Of a stretch of 64,000 nt of DNA, positions 51,101 to 59,457 are shown piece after piece. Positions within the stretch are counted from its first letter, which is position 1. Each line of letters begins with the position of its first letter. Under the pieces are notes generated by a model, which was given only the letters and a program-made list of their open reading frames with translations, was not told the DNA's origin and did not search any database. A program made the position numbers and the translations under genes. Source of the DNA: Sinorhizobium sp. 6-70 (lineage in GTDB: Bacteria > Pseudomonadota > Alphaproteobacteria > Rhizobiales > Rhizobiaceae); contig NZ_JASKLS010000001.1 in NCBI RefSeq assembly GCF_030124375.1, positions 124,001 through 188,000 on the forward strand. The letters are read 5' to 3'.

Positions 51101-51517
51101 GGGATCGAGCGCAATCGAAATTGCGCCGAGCTTGGCGAGATGGCGGCCCGATACGCTTTCCTTGAGCGTCACCCCGCGCGCCTTTAGTGCAAGCGCACCG
51201 CCGCTGGTCATGCGGAGAACGGTGCTCTCGACATCGGCACGGTAGTTTTCGCCAAGAGCAGCGTTCAGCGCCGTGCGCGCTCGCCTGTTGAGCGGCCCGT
51301 CGACCAGGCCACCTTCGATGGCCGCGACAAGGGACGCCACGACGAGAAAAGCGAGCAACGAGCAGCACAGTATGATCTTGCCGAGAAAACGCATGGCGCC
51401 GCCCGGCCGAGGCGCATGCACGATCACGGGATCATGGGCTTGCGCCGAAGGCAGCTCGTGCAGCGCGATGATGTCTTCCTTGCGAAAGCAAACCCTTTCG
51501 CCGCGGATATCGCTCAT
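48131..51517 (-). CDS. Large AsmA-like / DUF3971 envelope protein
   Basis: 1128 residues from the ATG at 51517, after GGAGGG. A cytoplasmic N-terminal stretch of about 40 residues is followed by one membrane segment (FLGKIILCCSLLAFLVVASL), then a very long beta-rich region with the DUF3971 and AsmA-like C-terminal sections (YGLNRLFGELPLIGVLLGNG near the end). This architecture is that of YhdP/TamB-like AsmA proteins, which are thought to bridge the periplasm and move phospholipids to the outer membrane. Anchored in the inner membrane with the bulk in the periplasm. Single gene. Confidence 0.85.
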   Translation of the reverse strand: MSDIRGERVCFRKEDIIALHELPSAQAHDPVIVHAPRPGGAMRFLGKIILCCSLLAFLVVASLVAAIEGGLVDGPLNRRARTALNAALGENYRADVESTVLRMTSGGALALKARGVTLKESVSGRHLAKLGAISIALDPFALMTGRIAVSRLEAEEGQLDTGLLPRGEPIDLTTIRIADVGDALEKLFAQADRMSRLTAGRATQTVLLSDFSLSVTGSRGRVVPVEVKTLEFTHDPDSSMRVDGTVAIDGIEAKLTAKALGENGRIGGFEGTVSALPLSPFLYHGKSGSEEAFGVEAAADVSLKATRAADGQKPALDVGVRTSQGSFHAGGLVSALNPSELNVSYDFDRASVEILPSIVKIGRSSFPFTGALIDLDKVAEASQKGFAVDLLLRNASTDPEDIQESPLAFDAKASGRFEAGSHRLIFDQLAISSPLGSMAGSLSVTFGKTSPQISFAMLSDQMHSTAVKQLWPWWIAKGARRWAIGNLFGGTVTDARIEVSIAEGRIANNKGDLRLNEHELNINFDIEDTRINIAGDIPPLRDTAGHFKLSGERMVVDVERGAAYFPSGRSVALNGGDFIIPDVYAKPLMAEMKIEVGGQADAIAELVAYKPIRALQKTPFVPQDFTGPMTALVGARFGLISDQKPPSPLWQAEMQLQDVTINRPISGRSIANLAGTMRIDNAQAVLEADALIDGSRMRIALTEPVDSKANVKRTREISGTLDDAARRKIAPALSGIVSGPVGVDVSMAEDGSQSVKADLGKASLSLPWIGWSKGAGIPAKAQFTVKASGGVTEIGDFDIAGDGFGAAGRLRVDDAGLASAELNGVRLAGGDNFAVTIDRNKGGYAVGLRGGAADIRPALVRAKAGSGSADNGNITVNARLDQVTGFNGEVLSNVRFFYSARGQQIDDVDFSAVTGSGQAVVAKTAKSGADNILELTTGDAGSLARFADIYRNMRGGLMNLRLRDRGARSWRGAVDVRKFSLVGEQRLQSMVSTPAGEDGRSLNQAVRRDIDVSTAQFDRGFAQLFLDQGTIRVESGILRGVNVGATFQGTVRDSRDRMDMTGTFMPAYGLNRLFGELPLIGVLLGNGRDRGLLGITFKLTGQFTQPQLTINPLSIIAPGVFRSIFEFQ

Positions 51518-51791
51518 CGGTGCGGGCGCCCTCCACCTAAGTGCGGCATTGCACATTTCCTTGTAAGACCAGTCGCCGCGCGCGAGGGCCGGACCTTTCG
51601 TTCACCCATGTAGATCACAATTTGTCGAGCCACGTCACCACGCGTCCCTGCCGATGCTGTGGAAAGGCTCGCTACCGCCCCGGTTTTTGCATGACGAAAC
51701 GCCGACCAGACTCCTAGCCGGGGAAGCCGTCCGCCGCCTGTCAAATCTATCACAAAACCGCTGGACGGCCGTCGTCGATTTTCGATATGCC
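51518..51791. other. Intergenic region upstream of the AsmA-like gene
   Basis: With the adjoining repeat, this makes about 420 bp between divergent genes. This part holds the AsmA-like gene promoter; I see no further gene or RNA in it. Confidence 0.4.
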
Positions 51792-51899
51792 CTACAGCGC
51801 CGTGCGTCTTTTCAGACGCACAAAGGACGCTGTAGCACTTTGAATCGCTGCATGTTTTTATCCTTAAGTCGGCTGCGATTTCAGGAAACATGCAGTAGC
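51792..51899. repeat. Rhizobial compound palindromic repeat (type 2)
   Basis: Hairpin one: CTACAGCG (51792-51799) with CGCTGTAG (51828-51835), containing an inner stem TGCGTCT/AGACGCA. Hairpin two: CTGCATGTTT (51849-51858) with AAACATGCAG (51887-51896). I recognise it as a dispersed repeat of Rhizobium/Sinorhizobium intergenic regions. The plan (a hairpin closed by CGCTGTAG, a CTTTG spacer, a hairpin ending ACATGCA-TAG) matches that of the element at 21888-21992 although most of the sequence differs. Confidence 0.65.
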
Positions 51900-51940
51900 T
51901 GCCGAATGTCTGCAAAACTTGGCGCAAGAAAGGTTAAATC

Positions 51941-52408
51941 ATGGCACGATTGGGACCAGGTGATGTCGCACCCGACTTTGAGCTTCCTCGCGACGGCGGC
52001 GGTTCGATCTCGCTCTCCGCTCTTCGCGGCAAACCGGTGGTGCTCTTTTTCTATCCCAAGGATGATACCAAGGCCTGCACCGAGGAAGCGATCTCCTTCT
52101 CCGGCCTCGCCGACGATTTCGCGGCGGCGGGCGTCGTTCTGATCGGGCTCTCGCCCGATTCGGCCAAAAAGCACGACCGCTTCGCCAAGAAGCACAATCT
52201 CACGGTTGCGCTGGCGGCAGACGAAGAGAAGAGCGTCGTCAACGCCTACGGCGTCTGGGTGGAGAAGACGCTGTACGGGCGTAAGTACATGGGCGTCGAG
52301 CGTACGACATTCCTGATAAACGCGGACGGGACCATCAACCGGGTCTGGGAAAAGGTCAGGGTTGCCGGCCACGCGAGCGAGGTTCTGGCGGCCGCGAGGA
52401 CGCTTTGA
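51941..52408 (+). CDS. bcp: Bcp-type peroxiredoxin
   Basis: 155 residues. LGPGDVAPDFELP at the start and YPKDDTKACTEEA with the peroxidatic Cys46. No second cysteine exists in the protein, so the resolving Cys that many Bcp/PrxQ enzymes have five residues later is missing; it must use an external thiol. It reduces peroxides with thioredoxin or another thiol as donor. The DUF455 gene starts 18 bp downstream on the same strand. Confidence 0.92.
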   Translation: MARLGPGDVAPDFELPRDGGGSISLSALRGKPVVLFFYPKDDTKACTEEAISFSGLADDFAAAGVVLIGLSPDSAKKHDRFAKKHNLTVALAADEEKSVVNAYGVWVEKTLYGRKYMGVERTTFLINADGTINRVWEKVRVAGHASEVLAAARTL

Positions 52409-52425
52409 ACCGAGAGGAGCGAGGG

Positions 52426-53253
52426 ATGACCGACCTTCCGCAGTTCCACAGTTTGCGAGGCGCTGCCGTCGAGGCGATTCGCACGCCTGACCTCCACCTG
52501 AAGACCGAGTTGGCGCAGGCGGCGGCGCGACGTTGGCAGGGGAGGAAGCTGTCGTTGCGCTCCCCGCGGGATCGTCCGGTTCCTGAGCGGCCAGGACGGC
52601 CGGAGAGGCCCGTGCTCACGCCGCCGACCCAGGTCAAGCGGCGCTCGCTCGGTTCATTGAAGGGGCGCATCGCGCTCCTGCACGCGATCGCGCATATCGA
52701 ATTGAATGCCGTCGACCTAGCGCTTGACATCGTCGCCCGCTTTGCCTCGGAACCCGTGCCCAATTCTTTCTTCGACGGATGGATGCAGGTCGCCTTCGAG
52801 GAGGCGAAACATTTTCGGATGGTGCGGCAGAGGCTGAACGACCTTGGCGCGGACTATGGCGATCTGCCCGCGCATGACGGGCTGTGGCAGGCCGCGCACG
52901 ACACGCGGAACGACCTGACCGCGCGCCTCGCCGTCGTGCCGCTCATACTCGAAGCCCGCGGTCTTGATGTCACGCCGGCTCTGCAGGCGAAAATGCGCGA
53001 AACCGGCGATCATGAAAGTGCTGCCGTTCTCGATGTGATCTACGAGGACGAAAAGGGCCACGTCGCCGTCGGGGCAAAATGGTTCCGCTTCCTTTGCGCC
53101 CGGCAAAAGAAGGATCCGGCCGCAACGTTTCAGGCGCTCGTGCGGGCGAATTTTCGCGGACCGCTGAAGGCCCCGTTCAATGATATAGCGCGCGCGGAAG
53201 CCGGTTTGACGCCGTCCTTCTATCGCTCGATGACAGCGTCCACCAACATCTGA
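52426..53253 (+). CDS. DUF455 ferritin-like protein
   Basis: 275 residues from the ATG at 52426 (GAGGAGCGAGGG upstream). A helical-bundle domain with metal-binding positions in HAIAHIELNAVDLALD, FEEAKHFRMVRQRL and VIYEDEKGHVAVG: paired Glu and His residues typical of ferritin-like di-iron proteins. The N-terminal 70 residues are basic and Pro-rich. Its position directly after bcp suggests a stress role, but the reaction is unknown. Confidence 0.85.
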   Translation: MTDLPQFHSLRGAAVEAIRTPDLHLKTELAQAAARRWQGRKLSLRSPRDRPVPERPGRPERPVLTPPTQVKRRSLGSLKGRIALLHAIAHIELNAVDLALDIVARFASEPVPNSFFDGWMQVAFEEAKHFRMVRQRLNDLGADYGDLPAHDGLWQAAHDTRNDLTARLAVVPLILEARGLDVTPALQAKMRETGDHESAAVLDVIYEDEKGHVAVGAKWFRFLCARQKKDPAATFQALVRANFRGPLKAPFNDIARAEAGLTPSFYRSMTASTNI

Positions 53254-53342
53254 TGCCGGCCTACGCTCAATGGTTTGTTAACCCTAATAAAGTGTAATTA
53301 CTCCGGGCAACGCGAGTTAATTCGCATCCGGCTGGGGGTGAT

Positions 53343-54656
53343 GTGGTGTCTGGTCGTTCGGCAAACGGTGCCTTTCGAAGGCGCAAGCAAAGCCATGTGC
53401 TTATCCTGGCGAGCGGCGACAAGGTCCGGCACATGACCATTCGCCCGTGGATGGCGGCGCTTGCTACCTCTGTCATCGGGATCTTCAGCATCGGCTATCT
53501 GGCGGCCACGACTTACCTAGTCCTGCGGGACGACCTCATCGGCGGCACGATCGCTCGCCAGGCCCGTATGCAGCACGAATACGAAGACCGAATCACTGCT
53601 CTCAGGGCGCAAGTAGACCGGGTGACGAGCCGGCAATTGCTGGATCAGCAAGTCGTCGAGGATAAAGTCGAGAAACTCCTGCAGCAGCAGTCGGCGCTAT
53701 GGTCGCGCAGTGACAAGCTCGGTGCCTTGGCGGCAAGTGCCGACACCTCCGAAGATCTCGGCGACGAGGCATCTTCTGCGATTGACCCCCTCGCTTTCGA
53801 GAAGCCTGCGGATGCGAAGGGTGGCGCGGAGGCAATTGAAGAGATTATGGGGTTGAACAGAGAGGCCGGTGCAACGCCGTCACGCGTCAGCGCCCTCGCC
53901 TACGCACCTGCCCTGCCTGAAACCGTCTCGGATCGGGCGGACCGCATCTTTTCCAAAGTCACGCTTTCGCTCAAAGATGTCGAGCGCGATCAGATGGTGC
54001 GCATAGAGCATCTGACGAGCAGCGCGAACCGGGCGTCCGAAGCGATCAGGACGATCGTCGAACGCACCGGCGCCACACTGTCAGCCGGCACGAAGGAGGC
54101 TGCTGCGAGCAAGGCTGACGGAAACGCGATCGGCGGACCGTTCGTCGAACCGCAGGATGAGGATCCGTTCGGGAAATCGCTTGCTGTGCTCGATGGTGCG
54201 CTGTTGGAATTGGAGGAAACCCGCGACGCCGCCCGCAAGCTGCCGCTCCTGAGTCCGGCACCCACCAGCGATGTCACCAGCAATTTCGGCAATCGGCTGG
54301 ATCCGTTTCTCGGGCGACTGGCGCTCCACGCGGGCATCGATTTTCGAGTATCGATCGGCACGCGCATTCGCTCTGCGGCCGCTGGGACCGTCACCACGGC
54401 CGGCCCGATGGGCGGGTACGGCAACATGGTCGAAATCGATCATGGCAACGGCGTCGTAACCCGTTATGCCCACCTGTCGGTCATCCTCGTCAATGTCGGC
54501 GACCATGTGCGAGCAGATGACGTCATCGCCAAGTCCGGAAGCACCGGGCGATCGACGGGTCCGCATCTGCATTATGAAGTTCGCTTGGACGGCCGCGCCG
54601 TCGATCCAGTGCATTTTCTTCGCGCCGGCACGAAGCTCGCGGGCTTGATGAACTGA
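53343..54656 (+). CDS. M23-family murein metallopeptidase
   Basis: 437 residues from a GTG with GGGGGTG before it. One membrane segment near residues 35-60 (MAALATSVIGIFSIGYLAAT), a coiled-coil region (about residues 75-115, QHEYEDRITALRAQVDRV), a long variable stretch, and a C-terminal LytM/M23 domain: HAGIDFRV, GYGNMVEIDHGNGVVTRYAH and STGRSTGPHLHYEV with the zinc ligands. It is an inner-membrane anchored endopeptidase, or an amidase activator, facing the periplasm. The ligands look intact, so activity is likely. Confidence 0.88.
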   Translation: MVSGRSANGAFRRRKQSHVLILASGDKVRHMTIRPWMAALATSVIGIFSIGYLAATTYLVLRDDLIGGTIARQARMQHEYEDRITALRAQVDRVTSRQLLDQQVVEDKVEKLLQQQSALWSRSDKLGALAASADTSEDLGDEASSAIDPLAFEKPADAKGGAEAIEEIMGLNREAGATPSRVSALAYAPALPETVSDRADRIFSKVTLSLKDVERDQMVRIEHLTSSANRASEAIRTIVERTGATLSAGTKEAAASKADGNAIGGPFVEPQDEDPFGKSLAVLDGALLELEETRDAARKLPLLSPAPTSDVTSNFGNRLDPFLGRLALHAGIDFRVSIGTRIRSAAAGTVTTAGPMGGYGNMVEIDHGNGVVTRYAHLSVILVNVGDHVRADDVIAKSGSTGRSTGPHLHYEVRLDGRAVDPVHFLRAGTKLAGLMN

Positions 54657-54751
54657 TGTTTACGGGAGCTAATGTCGTCTCCTTCCGCTTGACAAGAAAT
54701 GGACAGATTCGCACTCGTTTACCTTTCATTGCTTCAACGTGCTGGATTTCT

Positions 54752-54853
54752 TGACTTTCGGCGCCTTTCGGCTTAAGAGCGCCGCCACGTGGTGGCGCAT
54801 TTTCCATCGATCGAGCAGTGTTCTATTGAACCGGAACGGAAACAGTTTCCCCT
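54752..54853 (+). promoter_or_regulatory. Probable promoter and leader of the RNA helicase gene
   Basis: TTGACT at 54752-54757 is followed 16 bp later by TTAAGA, an acceptable sigma-70 promoter. The leader then has a hairpin (GCGCC-GCCAC/GTGGTGGCGC, 54779-54798). DEAD-box helicase leaders can respond to cold; this one is only a candidate. Confidence 0.35.
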
Positions 54854-56362
54854 TTGACCAATTTTGCTGACCTTGGCCTGAGCCAAAAAGTTCTCTCCGC
54901 CGTTACCGATGCGGGCTACGCAACTCCTACTCCGATCCAGGCCGGGGCCATCCCTCCGGCGCTGCAACGCCGTGACATTCTGGGTATCGCACAGACCGGA
55001 ACCGGCAAGACGGCGTCCTTCGTTTTGCCGATGCTGACGCTGTTGGAAAAGGGTCGTGCCCGCGCCCGCATGCCGCGCACGCTGATCCTCGAGCCGACGC
55101 GCGAACTCGCCGCGCAGGTCGCCGAGAACTTCGATAAGTACGGCAAGAACCACAAGCTCAACATCGCGCTTTTGATCGGTGGTGTTTCCTTTGATGAACA
55201 GGACCGCAAACTCGAGCGCGGAGCCGATGTGCTGATTTGCACCCCCGGCCGGCTGCTCGACCATTTCGAGCGCGGCAAGCTGCTGATGACAGGCGTCGAG
55301 ATCCTGGTCATCGACGAAGCCGACCGCATGCTCGACATGGGCTTCATCCCTGACATCGAACGAATCGCGAAGCTCATTCCCTTCACTCGCCAAACGCTGT
55401 TCTTCTCGGCCACGATGCCGCCGGAAATCCAGAAGCTTGCCGACCGCTTCCTGCAGAACCCGGAGCGTGTGGAGGTGGCCCGTCCCGCGTCTACCGCGAA
55501 CACCGTGACGCAGCGGTTCGTTGCCTCGCATGCCAAGGACTATGAGAAACGCGCCGTCCTGCGCGATCTGATCCGCGCCCAGGACGAATTGAAGAACGCA
55601 ATCATCTTCTGCAACCGCAAGAAGGACGTGGCCGATCTGTTCCGTTCGCTCGATCGCCACGGCTTCTCCGTCGGCGCACTGCATGGAGATATGGATCAGC
55701 GCTCGCGCATGACGATGCTTGCCAATTTCAAGGACGGCAATATCAAGCTGCTCGTCGCTTCGGATGTGGCCGCGCGTGGGCTGGATATTCCGGACGTCAG
55801 CCATGTCTTCAATTTCGACGTCCCGATTCACGCCGAAGACTATGTTCACCGTATTGGCCGCACCGGCCGCGCAGGCCGTTCCGGTGCTTCTTTCACGCTT
55901 GTCACGAAGCGCGACACGAAATTCTCGGATGCCATCGAGAAGCTGATCGGCCAGAAAGTCGAGTGGTTGAACGGCGATCTTTCCGAGCTTCCGGAACCGA
56001 TGGAAAGCCATGACGCCGGCCGCAGGGATCGTGGCCGCGATCGTCATAAGGACCGCAAAAAAGATGTGGAACGTTCCGGCAGGGGCCGCTCCGAACATAG
56101 ATCTGATACTGCCTATGCCGATAGTGCGGCTGAACTCGAACCAGTCGCGGAAAGGGCGGAAGCGGTGAAACCGGAACGCAATGCAGACAATGGGCGCGGC
56201 CATCCCGGCCGCAACGATCGGCCAGGCCGGGCGCAGAATGCCGCCAATGACGACAACCGCGACCGCCGCAACCGGCATCGTCGCGATCATGACGACGGTC
56301 CGACGCCCGTCGGTTTTGGCGATGAGATCCCGGCCTTCATGCTGATAGCAGGCAAGGCCTGA
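54854..56362 (+). CDS. rhlE: DEAD-box RNA helicase, RhlE type
   Basis: 502 residues from a TTG start. All core motifs are present: PTPIQAGAIP (Q motif), AQTGTGKT, PTRELA, TPGRLLD, DEAD, SAT, ARGLDIP and HRIGRTGRAGR. The tail after residue 380 is basic and low-complexity (RDRGRDRHKDRKK), as in RhlE-type proteins that bind structured RNA. It probably acts in ribosome assembly and RNA decay, often at low temperature. The Nudix gene follows 11 bp downstream. Confidence 0.92.
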   Translation: MTNFADLGLSQKVLSAVTDAGYATPTPIQAGAIPPALQRRDILGIAQTGTGKTASFVLPMLTLLEKGRARARMPRTLILEPTRELAAQVAENFDKYGKNHKLNIALLIGGVSFDEQDRKLERGADVLICTPGRLLDHFERGKLLMTGVEILVIDEADRMLDMGFIPDIERIAKLIPFTRQTLFFSATMPPEIQKLADRFLQNPERVEVARPASTANTVTQRFVASHAKDYEKRAVLRDLIRAQDELKNAIIFCNRKKDVADLFRSLDRHGFSVGALHGDMDQRSRMTMLANFKDGNIKLLVASDVAARGLDIPDVSHVFNFDVPIHAEDYVHRIGRTGRAGRSGASFTLVTKRDTKFSDAIEKLIGQKVEWLNGDLSELPEPMESHDAGRRDRGRDRHKDRKKDVERSGRGRSEHRSDTAYADSAAELEPVAERAEAVKPERNADNGRGHPGRNDRPGRAQNAANDDNRDRRNRHRRDHDDGPTPVGFGDEIPAFMLIAGKA

Positions 56363-56373
56363 CTTTCGGCCTC

Positions 56374-56781
56374 ATGGCTCTTCCCGGCGTCGATTTCCCC
56401 GGTGTTGGTTGCGGCCTCGCGATCATGCGCGACGGCAAGATACTGCTTTGCCGGCGCCTCAAGGCGCCAGAGGCGGGTCACTGGAACATCGTCGGGGGCA
56501 AGGTCGACCATATGGAGTGCGCCGAGAATGCGGCGCGCCGAGAGGCGGAAGAGGAAAGCGGCCTTTCCATCCATTCGACCCGCTTTCTCTGCGTCAGCGA
56601 ACAGGTGATCGAAGCCGACCAGCAGCACTGGATTTCGCTCATCTACGTCACGGAAGATTTTTCAGGTGAGCCGCATCTCACCGAACCGGACAAGCTCTCC
56701 GACATCGGCTGGTTTGATCTTTCCGCCCTGCCCCAGCCGCTCTCGCGTTTCGCCGCCGACGCCGTTCGGGCCCTCGCCTGA
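56374..56781 (+). CDS. Nudix hydrolase
   Basis: 135 residues. The Nudix box reads GGKVDHMECAEN then AARREAEEESGL, with all metal-binding Glu residues. GVGCGLAIMRDGKILLCRR opens the fold. It hydrolyses a nucleoside diphosphate linked compound. It lies directly behind the helicase gene and is probably in the same transcript; the substrate is unknown. It converges on the TfoX-domain gene. Confidence 0.9.
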   Translation: MALPGVDFPGVGCGLAIMRDGKILLCRRLKAPEAGHWNIVGGKVDHMECAENAARREAEEESGLSIHSTRFLCVSEQVIEADQQHWISLIYVTEDFSGEPHLTEPDKLSDIGWFDLSALPQPLSRFAADAVRALA

Positions 56782-56814
56782 GCTCTTGGCCTCGTTAGTT
56801 CGGGCAGCACCACT

Positions 56815-57138
56815 CTACTTTCTTGTTCTGAGCGCCGCCGCGTAGGCGATCCTCACCCAGCGTGCCATCTCGTCCGAGTCGTCCAGCGCCGGATCGGGAA
56901 TGCTCCAATAGGGCATCTTCACGCTCTTGCCTTTGCCGTCGTAGGCCCACTGACGGCAGCCCGCCTGCTCGTACTCGGGCGCCGATTCGGCGTCGCCTTT
57001 GAGAAGGATTTCGCCGCCGACTTCGAGGGCGAAGATGACGCCTTCGAAATAGATGCCCTTGCCGCCAAACATGCGGCGGATCGTCACCGGTCCCAGCGTT
57101 TCGAACATCTCCTCGATCGCCGCATTGTCCATCGTCAC
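56815..57138 (-). CDS. TfoX N-terminal domain protein
   Basis: 107 residues matching TfoX_N: MFETLGPVTIRRMFGGKGIYFEG and FALEVGGEILLKGDAESAPEYE. Only the N-terminal domain is present; the C-terminal helix-hairpin-helix part of enterobacterial TfoX is missing. It overlaps the upstream Mo-cofactor gene by four bases (ATGA), so it ends that operon. Its function is unknown; a role in competence is not expected here. Confidence 0.82.
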   Translation of the reverse strand: MTMDNAAIEEMFETLGPVTIRRMFGGKGIYFEGVIFALEVGGEILLKGDAESAPEYEQAGCRQWAYDGKGKSVKMPYWSIPDPALDDSDEMARWVRIAYAAALRTRK

Positions 57139-58751
57139 TCCTTCAATACGCCGCCTGCGGCTATGATCGCTTCCGGGGTGTCGAGATCAAGGCGCGCCGC
57201 TTCGCCGAGCTCGACGTCGATGACCGGGAGCCCGCATCGTTCGACGATATGCCGTGCTCCGACATCGCCGACGAGTTGCCTGACCGCGGCGAAGGTCTCT
57301 TTCGGCAGAATGACTGGATTGCCGCGCTGGCCTTCCGAAACGGCGCGCACGACCACATGCCTGCCTTCGCCGTCGAAGACTTCGATCATCTTGCGCAGGT
57401 GATCGGCGGTAACACCCGGCATGTCCGCCAGCATCACGAGAACGCCGCCTGCCTCCGTTCCGAGCGCGGTCACGCCTGCCACCAGTGAAGAGGCCATGCC
57501 GGCGGTGTAATCCGGATTCGAGACAAACTCCACAGGCAGACCTGCGAGCGCAGCGCGAATATCGTCTTCGCGGTATCCGGTTACGACGATCACCTTTCCG
57601 GCGTCGGCGGCGAGTGCGGTTTCGACTGTGCGCCGGACCAGTGGAACGCCGTCGAACTCGGCCAGGAGCTTGTGACCGCCGCTCGCCCCCATTCTGCTTG
57701 CCCGCCCCGCAGCCAGGACGGCGATCCGTGCCGGACCTCGCGGCGGACTGGCGGTTTGCTCCCGCGGTTGCGGCCGCGTCGGGATCTCGTTCAGCAGGCC
57801 GCCGACACCGAGGCCGGTGATATCCTCAGAACTCGGCCACTCGCCGGCAAGAAGGCGGTCGAGAATCCAGTCGAACCCGTTCTCCCTTGGACTTCGTGCG
57901 CAACCCGGTGCCCCGACGACAGGACTTTCGGCGATTCGGCCCAGAACCAGAAGATTGCCCGGATCGACCGGCATTCCGACATGCTCGACGACCCCGCCTG
58001 CGCGCCGGATTGCCGCTGGAATCACGTCGTCTGGATCGGAAACTGCCGAAGCGCCGAAGATGAGGAGCAGGTCATGGGCCGGCTTGAGATCGGCGATGGC
58101 GGCTGCAACGGCCGCCTCCGTATGCTCCACACGACGTTCCGTGACGAGATGGCTTCCGGAGCGCAAGAGCCGGGCTGCGAGAACCGCATGGGTCTTGTCC
58201 ATCACCTGCTGCTTGAGCGATGGCAACTCGGTTGCGATCAGTGCCGCGCGGTGCGGTACGAAGGGCTTTACCTCGAAGGCTGCCTCGGCCCGCAGCATAC
58301 CCTCCGCCTGCTCGACGAACCGCTCCGCTACCGCCAGCGGGATAATCTTGATTGTCGCCACCATGTCGCCCGTTTCGACCGCCGTGTGATCGGCGAGGCA
58401 GGCGAGCGTGATCGCCGGATCGATCCGGTTCAGCCGGTCGACGACGGTGCGATTTGCAACGAAAAGGCCAGAGACGGTGGCGTGGGCATTCACCCGGCCG
58501 GTCGCTGCTTTTGAAAAGCGCAGGTGGTCGGGAGCGATCGCCGCGGCGATGCGTGCCGCCGCCTCGTTTTCGAGCAGGTCATCGGCATCGAGCCGGGCGA
58601 CGATGACCTCCTCAACACCGGTTTCGGCAAGCGTCGCAATGTCCGTGCGGCTCAGCCGGTGGCCCTTCGGCAATCGCTGCGCTCCTGTTTTTATTGCGTG
58701 CGCAAGAACAGCGCCCTCGGCATCGGCAAGCCGTACGGGACCGAACTTCAT
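57135..58751 (-). CDS. MoeA/MogA-like and MobA-like fusion protein
   Basis: 538 residues with two parts. Residues 1-330 resemble a molybdopterin-binding domain (LIFGASAVSDPDDVIPAAI, then VGMPVDPGNLLVLG); residues 345-538 form a MobA-like nucleotidyltransferase (AVLAAGRASRMGASGGHKLL, MLADMPGVTADHL). Such fusions supply cytidylylated molybdenum cofactor to CO dehydrogenase and xanthine dehydrogenase type enzymes. Old annotations sometimes name it as a kinase, which the motifs do not support. It overlaps its operon neighbours on both sides. Confidence 0.82.
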   Translation of the reverse strand: MKFGPVRLADAEGAVLAHAIKTGAQRLPKGHRLSRTDIATLAETGVEEVIVARLDADDLLENEAAARIAAAIAPDHLRFSKAATGRVNAHATVSGLFVANRTVVDRLNRIDPAITLACLADHTAVETGDMVATIKIIPLAVAERFVEQAEGMLRAEAAFEVKPFVPHRAALIATELPSLKQQVMDKTHAVLAARLLRSGSHLVTERRVEHTEAAVAAAIADLKPAHDLLLIFGASAVSDPDDVIPAAIRRAGGVVEHVGMPVDPGNLLVLGRIAESPVVGAPGCARSPRENGFDWILDRLLAGEWPSSEDITGLGVGGLLNEIPTRPQPREQTASPPRGPARIAVLAAGRASRMGASGGHKLLAEFDGVPLVRRTVETALAADAGKVIVVTGYREDDIRAALAGLPVEFVSNPDYTAGMASSLVAGVTALGTEAGGVLVMLADMPGVTADHLRKMIEVFDGEGRHVVVRAVSEGQRGNPVILPKETFAAVRQLVGDVGARHIVERCGLPVIDVELGEAARLDLDTPEAIIAAGGVLKE

Positions 58752-59455
58752 CGTGTACCTCCCGTCCGGCCGGTCGCATCACGGCTGCGCAGGGCTTCGA
58801 TGATCTCGGCCAGGACGGCGACGGCGATTTCGGCGGGGCTCGCCGCGCCGATGTGGAGGCCGATCGGGGCCTTGATCCGACCGATGACGTCCGCAGGCAC
58901 GCCTGCCTGACCCAATCTTTCGACGCGTGCTGCATGGGTCTTGCGGCTGCCGAGCGCACCCACATAGAAGCAGCCCGCTTCCAAAGCCGTCCGGATCGGA
59001 TAATCGTCGATTTTCGGATCATGCGTGAGAGCGGCGAGTGCCGTGTAGCGGTCGAGTGGCCTCGAGGGCAGAACGTCTTCCGGCCATTCAGCCAAGAGTT
59101 CGACAGCACGGAACCGCTCAGGCGTTGCGAACGCAGTGCGTGGATCTATGATCGTCATGTCGAATCCGGCAACCGCCGCCAACTCGGCAAGCGCCTGGGA
59201 GATGTGAACGGCGCCGATCGCAACGATGCGCGGTGGCGGCAGGTGGACATTGACGAAGAGCGATCGTCCTTCCACCGCCGCAACGCCCGCGCGTCCCGAG
59301 CGCAATGCCTCGACGATCAGGCCGTCCCATTCCGGCTGAAGGCGCGCGCCCTCGAGAAAGACCTGACTGGCGCCGCCCGAAAGATCGGTGACGACCACAG
59401 CCGCCCGTCGCGCCGCACGTGCCACATTGATTGCTTGGAGGGTGGAGCGTTCCAT
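58748..59455 (-). CDS. XdhC C-terminal (Rossmann) half
   Basis: 235 residues. It carries the C-terminal Rossmann-like domain of XdhC/CoxF: VNVHLPPPRIVAIGAVHISQ, IIDPRTAFATPERF and the diagnostic YVGALGSRKTHAARVERL. The conserved N-terminal XdhC segment is not in this protein but in the next upstream gene, two bases away. It binds molybdenum cofactor and protects it until insertion into the target enzyme. Confidence 0.85.
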   Translation of the reverse strand: MERSTLQAINVARAARRAAVVVTDLSGGASQVFLEGARLQPEWDGLIVEALRSGRAGVAAVEGRSLFVNVHLPPPRIVAIGAVHISQALAELAAVAGFDMTIIDPRTAFATPERFRAVELLAEWPEDVLPSRPLDRYTALAALTHDPKIDDYPIRTALEAGCFYVGALGSRKTHAARVERLGQAGVPADVIGRIKAPIGLHIGAASPAEIAVAVLAEIIEALRSRDATGRTGGTR

Positions 59456-59457
59456 CG

